A stretch of 59,417 nucleotides of DNA from Firmicutes bacterium UBA5486 (GTDB taxonomy: Bacteria; Bacillota; UBA4882; UBA10575): assembly GCA_002427045.1 (NCBI GenBank), contig DIPO01000059.1, forward strand, positions 116,487 to 175,903, in the 5' to 3' direction. Positions 8,642 through 17,469 of the stretch are shown here, one piece after another. Below the pieces are notes generated by a model. It had not been told where the DNA came from, ran no database searches, and worked only from the letters and a program-made list of their open reading frames with translations. The position numbers and the translations under genes are program-made. Within the stretch, counting starts at the first letter, position 1. The number at the start of each line of letters is the position of its first letter.

Positions 8642-10048
8642 ATGAAAAAAAACTTTCTAGGTAGCCTTCAAAGACTGGGGAAGGCATTGATGACCCCGGT
8701 GGCTGTCCTTCCGGCGGCAGCGCTACTATTGAGGCTTGGAGCTGGTGATGTTCTTAATATCGATTGGATGTTTGCAGCCGGAGGTGCAATCTTTGATAAC
8801 TTGGCTTTGTTGTTTGCCATCGGCATTGCTATTGGCTTGGCTGAAGAAAACAACGGGGTGGCGGGGCTTGCTGCTGCAGTAGGTTATTTGGTCTTAACTA
8901 GGGTAGCTGGTACTTTTGACGAAACAATCAACATGGGGGTGCTAGCAGGTATTATTACTGGCCTTTTAGCCGCGTATTCGTATAATAGATACAAAGCAAT
9001 CAAGGTCCCTGATTTCCTAGGGTTCTTTGGTGGTAAACGATTTGTACCGATTATTACATCTTTTTACGCTTTAATCTTAGGTGTGTTTGCCGGCTATGTT
9101 TGGCCTTTTATCCAGAGTTACATTAGCTCTTTTGGTAATACAATCGCGACCTCTGGTGCTACTGGTGGTTTTATCTTTGGTTTTCTTAATCGGTTATTGA
9201 TTCCGCTTGGGCTTCATCATGTTATTAACTCATTTACTTGGTTTCAATTCGGAGAATTTATTGACGCTACAGGGAAAGTCATCACCGGTGATCTCTTCCG
9301 TTTCTTTGCCGGAGACATGACAGCAGGAACTTTTATGACCGGGTTCTTCCCAATTATGATGTTTGGGTTACCTGCTGCTTGTTTTGCGATGATTACCACC
9401 GCGAAAAAAGAGTACCGCAAATCTGTTTCCGGGATGCTCTTAGGTGTGGCTTTTACTTCGTTCCTGACCGGTATTACTGAACCGATTGAATTTCTCTTTA
9501 TGTTCCTTTCTCCTGTCCTCTATATTTTACATGCATTATTAAGCGGAATCAGTTTAGCTTTGACCACAGTTTTAGGGATGAGATGTGGTTTTAGTTTCTC
9601 TGCTGGTTTTATTGACTATGTATTAAACTTCGGTATCTCAGATAATCCTCTTGGCCTCTTATTGGTTGGTTTAGTCTTTGGTGTGGTTTACTACTTTGTA
9701 TTTGTCTTTTTCATTAAGAAACTGAATATACCTACACCGGGGCGAATCGAAGAAGAATCAGGTGCGCTTCTTGGTTTAAGTAATACCGAATTGCGGGATA
9801 AAGCATCTGAGGTCTTAGCAGCTCTAGGTGGTAAAGAAAATATTAAGGTTGTTGATGCCTGTATTACCAGGATAAGAATAACGGTTAATGATGGTGAACT
9901 AGTAGATGAAGAATGCTTGAAAAAATTGGGTGCGACTGCAGTCTTAAAACTACCCGGCAATAACTACCAGATTGTTGTAGGTACGGTAGCCGATCCGCTT
10001 GTCACTCATATGAAGGCAGTAATGTCATCAAAGAATCTGACTGTATAA
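8642..10048 (+). CDS. nagE: PTS EIICB transporter, N-acetylglucosamine type
   Basis: This is a 468-residue membrane transporter of the glucose superfamily, with domain order EIIC (about residues 1-370, around ten membrane segments) then EIIB. The phosphorylated Cys of the EIIB domain is at about residue 407 in VVDACITRIR. The N-terminal LQRLGKALMTPVAVLPAAAL and following AGGAIFDNLAL are typical of GlcNAc permeases (NagE/NagP), as is the gene neighbourhood with nagA. No EIIA domain is fused. The separate crr gene at 11.4 kb supplies it. The AAGGAGG ribosome binding site is strong. Expression is inferred to be antiterminated by the GlcT-like protein. Confidence 0.9.
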   Translation: MKKNFLGSLQRLGKALMTPVAVLPAAALLLRLGAGDVLNIDWMFAAGGAIFDNLALLFAIGIAIGLAEENNGVAGLAAAVGYLVLTRVAGTFDETINMGVLAGIITGLLAAYSYNRYKAIKVPDFLGFFGGKRFVPIITSFYALILGVFAGYVWPFIQSYISSFGNTIATSGATGGFIFGFLNRLLIPLGLHHVINSFTWFQFGEFIDATGKVITGDLFRFFAGDMTAGTFMTGFFPIMMFGLPAACFAMITTAKKEYRKSVSGMLLGVAFTSFLTGITEPIEFLFMFLSPVLYILHALLSGISLALTTVLGMRCGFSFSAGFIDYVLNFGISDNPLGLLLVGLVFGVVYYFVFVFFIKKLNIPTPGRIEEESGALLGLSNTELRDKASEVLAALGGKENIKVVDACITRIRITVNDGELVDEECLKKLGATAVLKLPGNNYQIVVGTVADPLVTHMKAVMSSKNLTV

Positions 10049-10059
10049 GAAATCAAGTT

Positions 10060-10087
10060 GATACAGGAGCCGTCAGGCTCCTGTATC
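10060..10087 (+). terminator. Hairpin after nagE
   Basis: A perfect 12-bp GC-containing stem (GATACAGGAGCC with its complement, 4-base loop) lies 11 bases after the nagE stop. No T-run follows, so it may stabilise the message rather than terminate fully. Confidence 0.55.
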
Positions 10088-10262
10088 ACTAAAAAGTTTG
10101 TCTTGGTACTTTTTTAACGGGAGTTTTTCAACAAAAAATCATATTTTGCCAAAACTTTTTAGTATTACCCTGTAAAGGATGATCCAAAATTAAAATTCAT
10201 TCTATTTATGCTGTTTATGGTTTCCAGTTACTTGAGGAAATTGCATTTTGTGAGGTGAGAGG

Positions 10263-11162
10263 ATGGTAAAAAGACTTCTTGATTGTAATACTTCGGATTT
10301 TAAAGATATGGGCAAAAAGGAGATCTTAACTTCGATTAAGGCTAGTGAAGGTAGAGTTATCATAAGTGAGATTATCGGAGTGGTGCAACCTTTGCTTTAT
10401 AATATAAGTAATGCTGAATTAGCGGCAGCATTTGGTGCTGACCTTCTGCTTCTAAATATGTTTGATCTGTTTAATCCTGTTTTTTATGGGCTACAAAAAA
10501 ACAACCCTGATGAGATTATTAAAGAAATTAAGGAGTTGACAGGGAGAATTATTGGAGTTAATCTGGAGGCTGTAGATGAGGCATCTAACTTAACTCCGGG
10601 CAGAAGAGCTTCAGTAGCTACTGCTAGAAAAGCCAGAGAAATGGGGGCAGATTTTATTGTCCTTACAGGAAATCCCGGAACCTCAGTATCGAATAGAGAA
10701 ATTGTCAAAGCTATAACCAGCATAAAAGAGGAGTTAGGAGAAGAATTAATTCTTGCTGCTGGTAAAATGCATGCGGCTGGAGTTCTAAGTGAAAGTGGCG
10801 AACAGATTATTACCGAGCAAGATGTTGATGAGTTTATCGAGGCAGGATGTGATCTGCTGCTATTGCCGGCTCCAGGGAGTGTTCCCGGGATTACCATGGA
10901 ATACATCAGAGGCCTGGTCAAACTGGCACACTCCAGAGAAGTGTTAACAATGACAACTATTGGGACTTCGCAGGAAGGTGCAGACCAGCAGACCATAAGA
11001 GAGATTGCATTGCTATGTAAAATGACAGGTACTGATCTTCATCACCTGGGGGATGCAGGTTTCCCGGGGATTGCAATTCCAGAGAATATTATGAGTTATA
11101 GTATAGCAATTAGAGGCAAACGGCATACTTATTCCCGGATGGCACGATCAATTATCAGGTAA
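10263..11162 (+). CDS. TIM-barrel-like protein of unknown function, PTS-linked
   Basis: This 299-residue cytoplasmic protein has repeated beta/alpha segments ending in glycine- and aspartate-rich turns (AAAFGADLLLLNMFD, AREMGADFIVLTGNPG, AGCDLLLLPAPGSVPG). These suggest a TIM barrel that binds a phosphorylated ligand. Relatives in Bacillota are sometimes labelled PEP phosphonomutase or haloacid-dehalogenase-like, without proof. It lies between nagE and crr in an N-acetylglucosamine locus. A role in amino-sugar-phosphate metabolism or its control is a reasonable inference, but I cannot name the reaction. A GTGAGAGG-type ribosome binding site precedes the ATG. Confidence 0.8.
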   Translation: MVKRLLDCNTSDFKDMGKKEILTSIKASEGRVIISEIIGVVQPLLYNISNAELAAAFGADLLLLNMFDLFNPVFYGLQKNNPDEIIKEIKELTGRIIGVNLEAVDEASNLTPGRRASVATARKAREMGADFIVLTGNPGTSVSNREIVKAITSIKEELGEELILAAGKMHAAGVLSESGEQIITEQDVDEFIEAGCDLLLLPAPGSVPGITMEYIRGLVKLAHSREVLTMTTIGTSQEGADQQTIREIALLCKMTGTDLHHLGDAGFPGIAIPENIMSYSIAIRGKRHTYSRMARSIIR

Positions 11163-11357
11163 AGTGGGGAGAACTGTTGTTAGAGTAGAGGAATCTATAA
11201 GTTAAGTTAGAGATAGCCGTAGTTAAAGATTACTCGGACCTAGTTGATTATAGAATTTGTTAATAATGATGGTTAAGATAAGCATTTCTAGTCATTGAAT
11301 ATGAAGAAAATATATAAAAATTAATTTTCAAGTTTTTTAGGCTAAGGAGGAAGAATG

Positions 11358-11837
11358 ATGCTGGGTCTATTCTTAAAGAAGGAGAAGATTATTGAGATCA
11401 AATCACCAGTAAGTGGGGAAACTGTCGATTTAGCAGAAGTTCCGGATCAAGTCTTTGCCAGTAAAATGGTTGGTGATGGAATAGCATTTAAACCGGAAAA
11501 GGGAATGGTGTTTGCACCAGTTAGTGGTGAAGTTATGCAGGTGTTTCCTACTATGCATGCGATCGGTCTCCGAACTAAAGAAGGATTGGAAGTACTGATC
11601 CATATTGGGATTGATACAGTTGAGATGAAAGGTGAAGGTTTTAAAAGCTTTATCCAAAAAAACCAAAGGGTCAAAGTTGGCGAAAAAATCATGGAATTTG
11701 ATTTAGATTTAATTCAAAAAAAGACTAAATCAGCATTAACTCCCTTGATTATCACTAATATGGCAGAGGTAAAATCCATCAAGTTTTATAAAGGAAAAGT
11801 AACCCCGAGGACTACAGTTATGAAGGTTAGGATGTAA
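11358..11837 (+). CDS. crr: PTS EIIA component, glucose family
   Basis: This 159-residue soluble EIIA protein carries the two conserved histidines of the EIIA-Glc fold, about His67 (TMHAIGL) and His82 (LIHIGIDTVEMKGEGF), 15 residues apart as expected. The second is the phosphorylation site. It accepts phosphate from HPr and should pass it to the EIIB domain of nagE, which lacks its own EIIA. AGGAGG is 7 bases before the second of two adjacent ATGs (11358). The first, at 11355, is also possible. It lies upstream of nagA in the same direction. Confidence 0.9.
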   Translation: MLGLFLKKEKIIEIKSPVSGETVDLAEVPDQVFASKMVGDGIAFKPEKGMVFAPVSGEVMQVFPTMHAIGLRTKEGLEVLIHIGIDTVEMKGEGFKSFIQKNQRVKVGEKIMEFDLDLIQKKTKSALTPLIITNMAEVKSIKFYKGKVTPRTTVMKVRM

Positions 11838-11962
11838 CAGGCAGTGTTTACCCTGGCCTAAATTATTTAAGTCACGGAGAATCTGAATTCGAGACATCCT
11901 TAGCCACCAGGGGAAATCGTGAAAGCGGGGTAAAAGATGCTATAATAGATAAAAAGAAGAAT

Positions 11963-11997
11963 AATTCAGACAAGAGAACCGTCTCCTTGTCTGAATT
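11963..11997 (+). terminator. Hairpin between crr and nagA, shared with a REP-like family
   Basis: A perfect 12-bp stem (11963-11974 with 11986-11997) ends in TTATT and could act as a terminator or processing site. Its core, GAGAACCGTCTCCTTGTC, is closely related to the paired elements at 23215-23241 and 23295-23324. It therefore also belongs to a dispersed repeat family. Confidence 0.6.
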
Positions 11998-12017
11998 TAT
12001 TAAAGGGGCTTGTAAGA

Positions 12018-13169
12018 ATGAAGGCTATAAAAAACATAAAACTAATTACGGAACAGAGTATCGAAGAGCAACAAGCGGTGATTTTTGACCAACAGATTAG
12101 AGAGATTATTAATGAAAACCTGCTCGGACCCGGGATTGATGTAATTGATGGCGGAGGTGCTTATCTATCAGCAGGTTTTATTGATCTCCATATTCATGGT
12201 TGTGCCGGATACGATGTAATGGATGAAGATGACTCTGCCTTAAGCAGTATTGCCCATCATCTGGTAAAAACAGGGGTTACTGCTTTTCTTCCGACAACAA
12301 TGACGATGGAGGTTACGCGGATTAAACGGGCTTTAGAACGGATAAAGAAAACGATGACTAATTCAGCTGGGTATGCCCAAATTTTAGGCTGTAATCTTGA
12401 AGGGCCTTTTATAAACAAAGAATATAAAGGAGCACACGATGAAAGGTATATTATCCGGCCGAATTATGGATTAATAAGGCCTTATTTGGATCTTATTAGG
12501 CTAATCACAATTGCCCCTGAAGAAGAAGGTAGTCTTAACTTTATTAAAGAAGCTGCCGGTTCAGGGGTGGTAGTTTCGATTGGACACAGCAGTGCAACAT
12601 TTGCGGAAGCGGTTAAAGGGTATGAGGCGGGTGCTTCCCATATTACTCATATGTTTAATGCTATGACACCACTACATCACCGGAATCCCGGAGTGGTGGG
12701 AGCGGCAATGTTATACGATCTTACTTGCGAATTGATTGCTGATAATATCCATGTTGAGCCGGCAGTACAAAATATACTCCTCAAAGTAAAAGGAAAAGAT
12801 AAGATTATCTTAATTACAGATGCGATGCGGGCCTGCCTTTTAGAGGATGGAGAGTATGATCTGGGAGGACAGAAAGTTTATGTTGCGAGGCACCAAGCAA
12901 GGCTTAGTAATGGTAAGTTAGCTGGTAGTGTACTGCGGATGAATGAAGCGATCAGGAATTTTATGATAAATACGGGAGTAAAGATGGAGGATGCCGTAAA
13001 AATGGCGACGATAAATCCGGCAAAGCTAATTGGTATAGAAAAGAAAAAGGGTAGTATTGTACCCGGAAAAGATGCCGATCTGGTGATCTTTGATCAGGAT
13101 TTAAAGGTAATGATGACGATTATTGGCGGGGAAATAGTTTATACAGGGATTGGAAATACAGATAATTAA
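12018..13169 (+). CDS. nagA: N-acetylglucosamine-6-phosphate deacetylase
   Basis: This 383-residue amidohydrolase removes acetate from GlcNAc-6-phosphate, the product of the upstream PTS. The metal and substrate motifs are in order: IDLHIHGCAGYDVMD near residues 55-70, LEGPFINKEYKGAH near 130, GHSSATFAEA near 190, and SHITHMFNAMTPLHHRNPG just after. ITDAMRAC, containing the catalytic Asp, is near 270. An AAAGGGG ribosome binding site precedes the ATG. No nagB (deaminase) is in the window, so the next step must be encoded elsewhere. Confidence 0.95.
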   Translation: MKAIKNIKLITEQSIEEQQAVIFDQQIREIINENLLGPGIDVIDGGGAYLSAGFIDLHIHGCAGYDVMDEDDSALSSIAHHLVKTGVTAFLPTTMTMEVTRIKRALERIKKTMTNSAGYAQILGCNLEGPFINKEYKGAHDERYIIRPNYGLIRPYLDLIRLITIAPEEEGSLNFIKEAAGSGVVVSIGHSSATFAEAVKGYEAGASHITHMFNAMTPLHHRNPGVVGAAMLYDLTCELIADNIHVEPAVQNILLKVKGKDKIILITDAMRACLLEDGEYDLGGQKVYVARHQARLSNGKLAGSVLRMNEAIRNFMINTGVKMEDAVKMATINPAKLIGIEKKKGSIVPGKDADLVIFDQDLKVMMTIIGGEIVYTGIGNTDN

Positions 13170-13426
13170 CAGGCCCAATTTTTAAAAGGGATAGTTCTCT
13201 TGCCTTTTTGTTGAAAAATGGCTACAGAAAGTGGGTTAAAAGGTAATTTAGTGTTAAAAGGAATTTTTTATCAAAGACAAAAAGGAGATGCAAAATCTCT
13301 TTATTTGCGGTAATATTGTATTGGGTCATCTAAAATTTTGGTTACCTTAATTATTTTCAGATGTAAAGCCAATGTTTTGGTATAAGGTACAGAAATAATT
13401 ATGATTGTATAAGAGGTGTAGGTAGA

Positions 13427-14413
13427 ATGACAATATATGATATTGCAAAAGAGGCGGGAGTATCAGCCAGTACAGTTTCCCGAGTAATCAATAATAAACC
13501 GGAGGTAAATGAAGAGACGAGAAAGCGGGTTCAATATTATCTTAAAAAATACGATTATTTTCCTAACGAAACTGCACGTGGCCTCGTCAATCAGGCTTCA
13601 AAAATTATTGGTATTTTAGTAGATGATATACGTACTATACATCATACTGAAGGTGCTTATATTATAGAACGTGAGCTCGCAAAGCTTGGCTACTGCTCGA
13701 TTATTTTTAATACAGGTGTGGATAATGCTTCGAAAGCAGAATACATTAAAATACTGAGACGTAGAAGAATAGAGGGAGCAGTACTTATTGGTTCTTCTTT
13801 TCAGAATAAGGAAATAGGATGTGCAATAAAAAAACACTTAAATGATCAACCTATTGTTATGGCAAATGGTTATCTTGACTTGCCGAATGTCTATGGAGTA
13901 CTTGCGGATGAGCAAAATGGTGTGGCAAATTGTGTCAAGATGTTGTATGAAAAGGGCCATACACGTCCAGCGTTTGTAATAGACTTTCACACACCGAGTA
14001 ATAAATTAAAACAGCTTGGATTTGAACAGGCGGTGCGTAGTTTGGGTTTAACCGAAAAACCTTGGGTGTATAAAACAGAAGGCACTCTTCAAGGAGCATA
14101 CGATGTTACAACGCAAATTATAAGGGAGCATCCGGATGTTGATGGAATTATATATGCGGTTGATCTTCTAGCTACTAGCGGTGCCCGAGCTCTGATTGAT
14201 ATGGGCATCGCAATTCCAGAACAGGTTTCCGTGATCGGTGTAGACAATTCGATTTATGCTGAGATCAGTAATCCAAAACTGACATCTTTAGATAATAAAT
14301 TACTTGATTTAAGTATGGTTGCGGCACGTACCCTAATTGATGCACTTAAAAACCGACAGACAATCAAGAAAATACTAATCTTCTCTACGATAGTGGAAAG
14401 AGAAACGACCTAA
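13427..14413 (+). CDS. LacI-family transcriptional regulator
   Basis: This 328-residue regulator has an N-terminal helix-turn-helix with the canonical order MTIYDIAKEAGVSASTVSRV followed by the hinge helix. A periplasmic-binding-protein-like ligand domain fills the rest (about residues 60-328). It stands directly before the operon at 14.7-22.2 kb, in the same direction, separated by a strong hairpin and two AATCGATT palindromes. It probably regulates that operon and perhaps itself. The inducer is unknown. The true ligand may be an organic acid or a sugar. Confidence 0.9.
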   Translation: MTIYDIAKEAGVSASTVSRVINNKPEVNEETRKRVQYYLKKYDYFPNETARGLVNQASKIIGILVDDIRTIHHTEGAYIIERELAKLGYCSIIFNTGVDNASKAEYIKILRRRRIEGAVLIGSSFQNKEIGCAIKKHLNDQPIVMANGYLDLPNVYGVLADEQNGVANCVKMLYEKGHTRPAFVIDFHTPSNKLKQLGFEQAVRSLGLTEKPWVYKTEGTLQGAYDVTTQIIREHPDVDGIIYAVDLLATSGARALIDMGIAIPEQVSVIGVDNSIYAEISNPKLTSLDNKLLDLSMVAARTLIDALKNRQTIKKILIFSTIVERETT

Positions 14414-14430
14414 ATTTTTTCACAATCAAT

Positions 14431-14444
14431 TGTAATCGATTGCA
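14431..14444. promoter_or_regulatory. LacI/CcpA-type operator candidate O1
   Basis: TGTAATCGATTGCA is an imperfect palindrome with central CG, just after the regulator gene. It fits the LacI-family operator pattern and also the relaxed CcpA cre consensus TGWAANCGNTWNCA. Confidence 0.5.
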
Positions 14445-14505
14445 GCTATATTAATTACTTAGGTAATAAGTACATTTTAAATTTACTCTGTTTTATTTTA
14501 TGATT

Positions 14506-14550
14506 GTAATATATAAGGAGGCGCATTTAAGGCGCCTCCTTATATATTAC
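14506..14550 (+). terminator. Strong hairpin after the LacI-family gene
   Basis: A perfect 19-bp stem (14506-14524 with 14532-14550) has a 7-base loop. It lies 93 bases after the regulator stop and before the next operon. There is no T-run, so it may be a transcript-stabilising or processing hairpin rather than a simple terminator. Confidence 0.6.
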
Positions 14551-14630
14551 AAAGTGTTGCGTAATAAACTTGTACATCTTACTAGTATATTTATAGTTGA
14601 TTTATAATAATGAATATGCTATAATAATTT

Positions 14631-14644
14631 TGAAATCGATTTCA
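14631..14644. promoter_or_regulatory. LacI/CcpA-type operator candidate O2
   Basis: TGAAATCGATTTCA is a perfect 14-bp palindrome (extending to 16 bp) centred 97 bases before the operon's first start codon. It shares its AATCGATT core with O1, exactly 200 bases upstream. The site is well placed to repress the operon promoter. Confidence 0.65.
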
Positions 14645-14734
14645 ATACATGGAATTTACATATTATCAAAAGAAAATTTAAACCCGTAGACGTGATAGTA
14701 ATTTATTACGGGAATAGTAAGCGGGGGATGAATA

Positions 14735-15649
14735 ATTAAAATAGCAATATTAGGAGCCGGAGCAATGGGGTCTTTGTTTGGGGGATACCTATCGCAGCAT
14801 AATGAAGTTTGGCTTATCGATATTGATCAACAAAAAGTTGATAGGATCAAACGTGATGGAGTTACTATTTATGGGAAAAACGGAAAACGTGTATTTCACC
14901 CAAAGGCCCTGACTGATGCTAGTGTTTTAGGTACAATGGATTTAGTTATTGTTTTTGTTAAAGCCATGTATTCAAGAGATGCCTTAGAACAAAATAAGCA
15001 CCTGATAGGTGAAGATACATATGTGATGACTCTTCAGAATGGTGCCGGGCACGAAGAAACGCTTTTAGATTTTGTTTCAAAAGATCATTTGATTATTGGA
15101 ACCACAGAGCATAACAGTTCAATAAGAGAGAATGGATATATCGGCCACGGTGGAAGTGGAAAGACAAGTATTGGTTTATTACAAGGTAATAATTTAAAAC
15201 TACAATCGATTGCAAAGACTCTTTCAGATTCTGGTTTTGATACTACCGTTTCTGGAGATGTAGAGAAGCGGATTTGGCATAAGCTTTTTATGAATACTTC
15301 AGCGAGTGCAATGACAGCTGTTTTGCAAGTAAAACTAGGTTATGTACTTGATAATAAATATGCATGGTCATTAGTAAAACGGCTGGTGGAAGAAGCAGTC
15401 TCTGTTGCAAATGCGGAAGGTATGGAATTCATCTTGGAAGAGGTAATTGCCGATATAAAAGAGTTGCTTGAAAATGTGCGAGAAGGATATACATCAATTT
15501 ATGCAGATATTCGTAATGGAGTGCCTACAGAAGTAGATACTATTAGTGGCTCAGTTGTAAGAAAGGCAAAAAAACATAATATTTCAGTCCCAAATCATGA
15601 ATTTGTTGTCGCATTAATACATGCTTTGGAAGGGAAAAAACAAAGTTGA
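14735..15649 (+). CDS. Ketopantoate reductase-like (ApbA/PanE family) oxidoreductase
   Basis: This is a 304-residue NAD(P)-dependent 2-oxoacid reductase-like protein. The Rossmann motif GAGAMGSLFGG is only complete if translation begins upstream of the first ATG (14765). The best start is ATT at 14735, 7 bases after a GGGGG ribosome binding site, giving KIAILGAGAMG. A stop codon lies just upstream, so no ATG, GTG or TTG is available. ATT starts are rare but known, as in infC. The C-terminal helical domain has KLFMNTSASAMTA, matching the family. It is the first gene of the enzyme-Liv importer operon, so it probably acts on the imported acid rather than in pantothenate synthesis. Confidence 0.8.
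   Translation: MKIAILGAGAMGSLFGGYLSQHNEVWLIDIDQQKVDRIKRDGVTIYGKNGKRVFHPKALTDASVLGTMDLVIVFVKAMYSRDALEQNKHLIGEDTYVMTLQNGAGHEETLLDFVSKDHLIIGTTEHNSSIRENGYIGHGGSGKTSIGLLQGNNLKLQSIAKTLSDSGFDTTVSGDVEKRIWHKLFMNTSASAMTAVLQVKLGYVLDNKYAWSLVKRLVEEAVSVANAEGMEFILEEVIADIKELLENVREGYTSIYADIRNGVPTEVDTISGSVVRKAKKHNISVPNHEFVVALIHALEGKKQS
15201..15214. promoter_or_regulatory. LacI/CcpA-type operator candidate O3 inside a gene
   Basis: TACAATCGATTGCA lies within the ketopantoate-reductase-like gene and matches O1 at 12 of 14 positions. Intragenic auxiliary operators are known for LacI-family repressors, but chance occurrence is possible. Confidence 0.35.
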
Positions 15650-15731
15650 TATCTTTTGGCTTACCGGTAATTCCTCTTCTAATATATTATATTTAATCCA
15701 ATAAAAATTCAAGAGTAAGGAGGTGGTATTG

Positions 15732-16415
15732 ATGTGCGTATACCGAATAGGGGACATGAGAATAATAGATCTAACAAAACCAGTGGATCCAGAAACTGAA
15801 GATAGACGTTGTAACCTTGTCCGCTTTAATACTGGCGGCCGAATTCCTGATTTCCATACAAATTTTGATATAAATAGTCACTTAGGAACCCATGTAGAGT
15901 GCCCGTACCATCATCATGATGATTGGACGGATGTGTTTTCAATGCCGCTGACAGCTTTTATGGGACGAGCAGTTTACATTAATATCGATGAACTTGAACC
16001 AAATTCTTATATTACTCCGACTGTGCTTGAAAAAAAATGTGAAGGAAAATTAGAAGAAGAAGATATAGTAATTCTCGATTCGCCGTTCAAATGCTTGCCA
16101 TTTACTGACAAGACCAATACGGATGAGGATAAACGTCTTTTTGTCAATCGTGAGACAGCGATCTGGTTACGAGATAAAAAAGTAAAATGTGTTGGCTTTG
16201 GTGATGGGGTATCTATAGAAAACAATAATGAAGATGTATCTGCATTTCACGATGTTTTGATGGAAGAAGATGTTGTGTTTTTAGAAGTACTTAAGAATCT
16301 GGAGCTTTTAGAGAAAGATATTTTCTTTATGTCCTATTCTCCCCTATATATCAAAGGGTTAGATTCTTCACCGGTTCGAGCATATGCAATTGAGGGGATT
16401 ACACAATTTTCATAA
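15732..16415 (+). CDS. Cyclase/kynurenine-formamidase-like metal hydrolase
   Basis: This 227-residue protein has the family motif SHLGTHVECPYHHHDD near residues 57-72, the H-x-G-T-H-x(D/E)-x-P-x-H signature that binds divalent metal. A second conserved region (FMSYSPLYIKGLDSSPVRAYAI) lies near the C-terminus. Family members hydrolyse amides or lactones, including kynurenine formamidases. The substrate here is unknown. An AAGGAGGT ribosome binding site sits 7 bases before the ATG at 15732. It is the second gene of the operon and is followed immediately by an isocitrate-lyase-like gene. Confidence 0.8.
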   Translation: MCVYRIGDMRIIDLTKPVDPETEDRRCNLVRFNTGGRIPDFHTNFDINSHLGTHVECPYHHHDDWTDVFSMPLTAFMGRAVYINIDELEPNSYITPTVLEKKCEGKLEEEDIVILDSPFKCLPFTDKTNTDEDKRLFVNRETAIWLRDKKVKCVGFGDGVSIENNNEDVSAFHDVLMEEDVVFLEVLKNLELLEKDIFFMSYSPLYIKGLDSSPVRAYAIEGITQFS

Positions 16416-16439
16416 AAAGGAAAAAGGAGATTGATTCGA

Positions 16440-17381
16440 ATGGTTAAAAAAAGCTTGAGAGAACTAATTGAAGAAGCAAACGAGTGTATATTTGCTCCAT
16501 GTATTTATGATTGTGCTTCGGCAAGAGCAGTTGAAATGGTTGGCTTTAAAGCAATGATGTTTAGTTCCGGGGAACTCTCATTAGCGATGAACGGTATAAT
16601 TGATAATGGTTTTACTAGCCTGCCAGAATTGGAATGGGCGGTCAGCCGGATCTGTGATTTTTCACCTTTACCGCTTGCTGTAGATATTGAGGACGGTTTT
16701 GGAGGCCCACTACAAGTGTATCGTACTTGCATGCGTCTAGCCAGAGCGGGTGCTAGTGCAGTTCAACTAGAAGACTCCAGCAGCATGGAGAGTGAGACAG
16801 TCCTGCTTCCCCGGGAACAGTATTATGCTAAAGTGAAAGCTGCTCTGGCTGCACTGAAGGGAACAGATTGTATGTTGATTGCACGTACAAATGCAGATCC
16901 AGCTACAGAGCTTGATGAAGGAATTGAACGTTGTAAAAAAGCCATTGAATTGGGTGCTGATATGACTACTATTGTAAAGCTGAGTAATCTTGAGGATGCT
17001 AAGTATATTGCTAGCAGAGTTCCGGGGTGGAAGATGTACCCGGATGTTAAAGCGGAAAATGGGATTCCGGAAGTGACAGTTGATCAAGTCTATCCTCTTG
17101 GCTTTAAATTTATGACAACCCATTATACTTTGAAAGCTGCTATGGATGGTATGTTAGAGCATGGTAAAGAAAACTTTAAACAACAAGGCAGTGTATATAC
17201 ATGTAGTAAAAAGGGAGCAACCGGCATCTATGGCATGAGTGCTACTCCATTATTTAACCCCCAAAAATGGATGGAATTAGAAGGGAAATTTACTGGAGAA
17301 GTTAAAAAATACACGATTGTTGGTAATGATGTAGATCCATTACCCGAAGAATACTCTAAGATGGTTGATGACGAATTATAA
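16440..17381 (+). CDS. Isocitrate lyase/PEP mutase superfamily enzyme, atypical active-site loop
   Basis: This 313-residue barrel enzyme has the family's Mg-binding region VDIEDGFGG near residues 80-90 and ARTNADP near residue 146. The usual catalytic loop of lyases (KKCGH or KRCGH) is absent. At that point the protein reads EDSSSMESETVLLP. It is therefore unlikely to be a classical isocitrate or methylisocitrate lyase, and could be a lyase, decarboxylase or mutase for another short branched or 2-oxo acid. It lies in an operon with a reductase, a cyclase and an ABC importer. Start ATG 16440 has AAAGGAGA about 10 bases upstream. Confidence 0.8.
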   Translation: MVKKSLRELIEEANECIFAPCIYDCASARAVEMVGFKAMMFSSGELSLAMNGIIDNGFTSLPELEWAVSRICDFSPLPLAVDIEDGFGGPLQVYRTCMRLARAGASAVQLEDSSSMESETVLLPREQYYAKVKAALAALKGTDCMLIARTNADPATELDEGIERCKKAIELGADMTTIVKLSNLEDAKYIASRVPGWKMYPDVKAENGIPEVTVDQVYPLGFKFMTTHYTLKAAMDGMLEHGKENFKQQGSVYTCSKKGATGIYGMSATPLFNPQKWMELEGKFTGEVKKYTIVGNDVDPLPEEYSKMVDDEL

Positions 17382-17469
17382 AACGAGGGATCTGGTTGAA
17401 GGTGATTAATTTTGGTGCAATCGCAGTAAACTGCGTAAGTACATAAATAATTGATCAGGAGGTAAGAAA

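Noticed and set aside
10484..10996. A 170-codon open frame on the minus strand
   Set aside because: It is antisense to the TIM-barrel-like gene, is low in complexity (Ser, Pro, Ile) and lacks a ribosome binding site.
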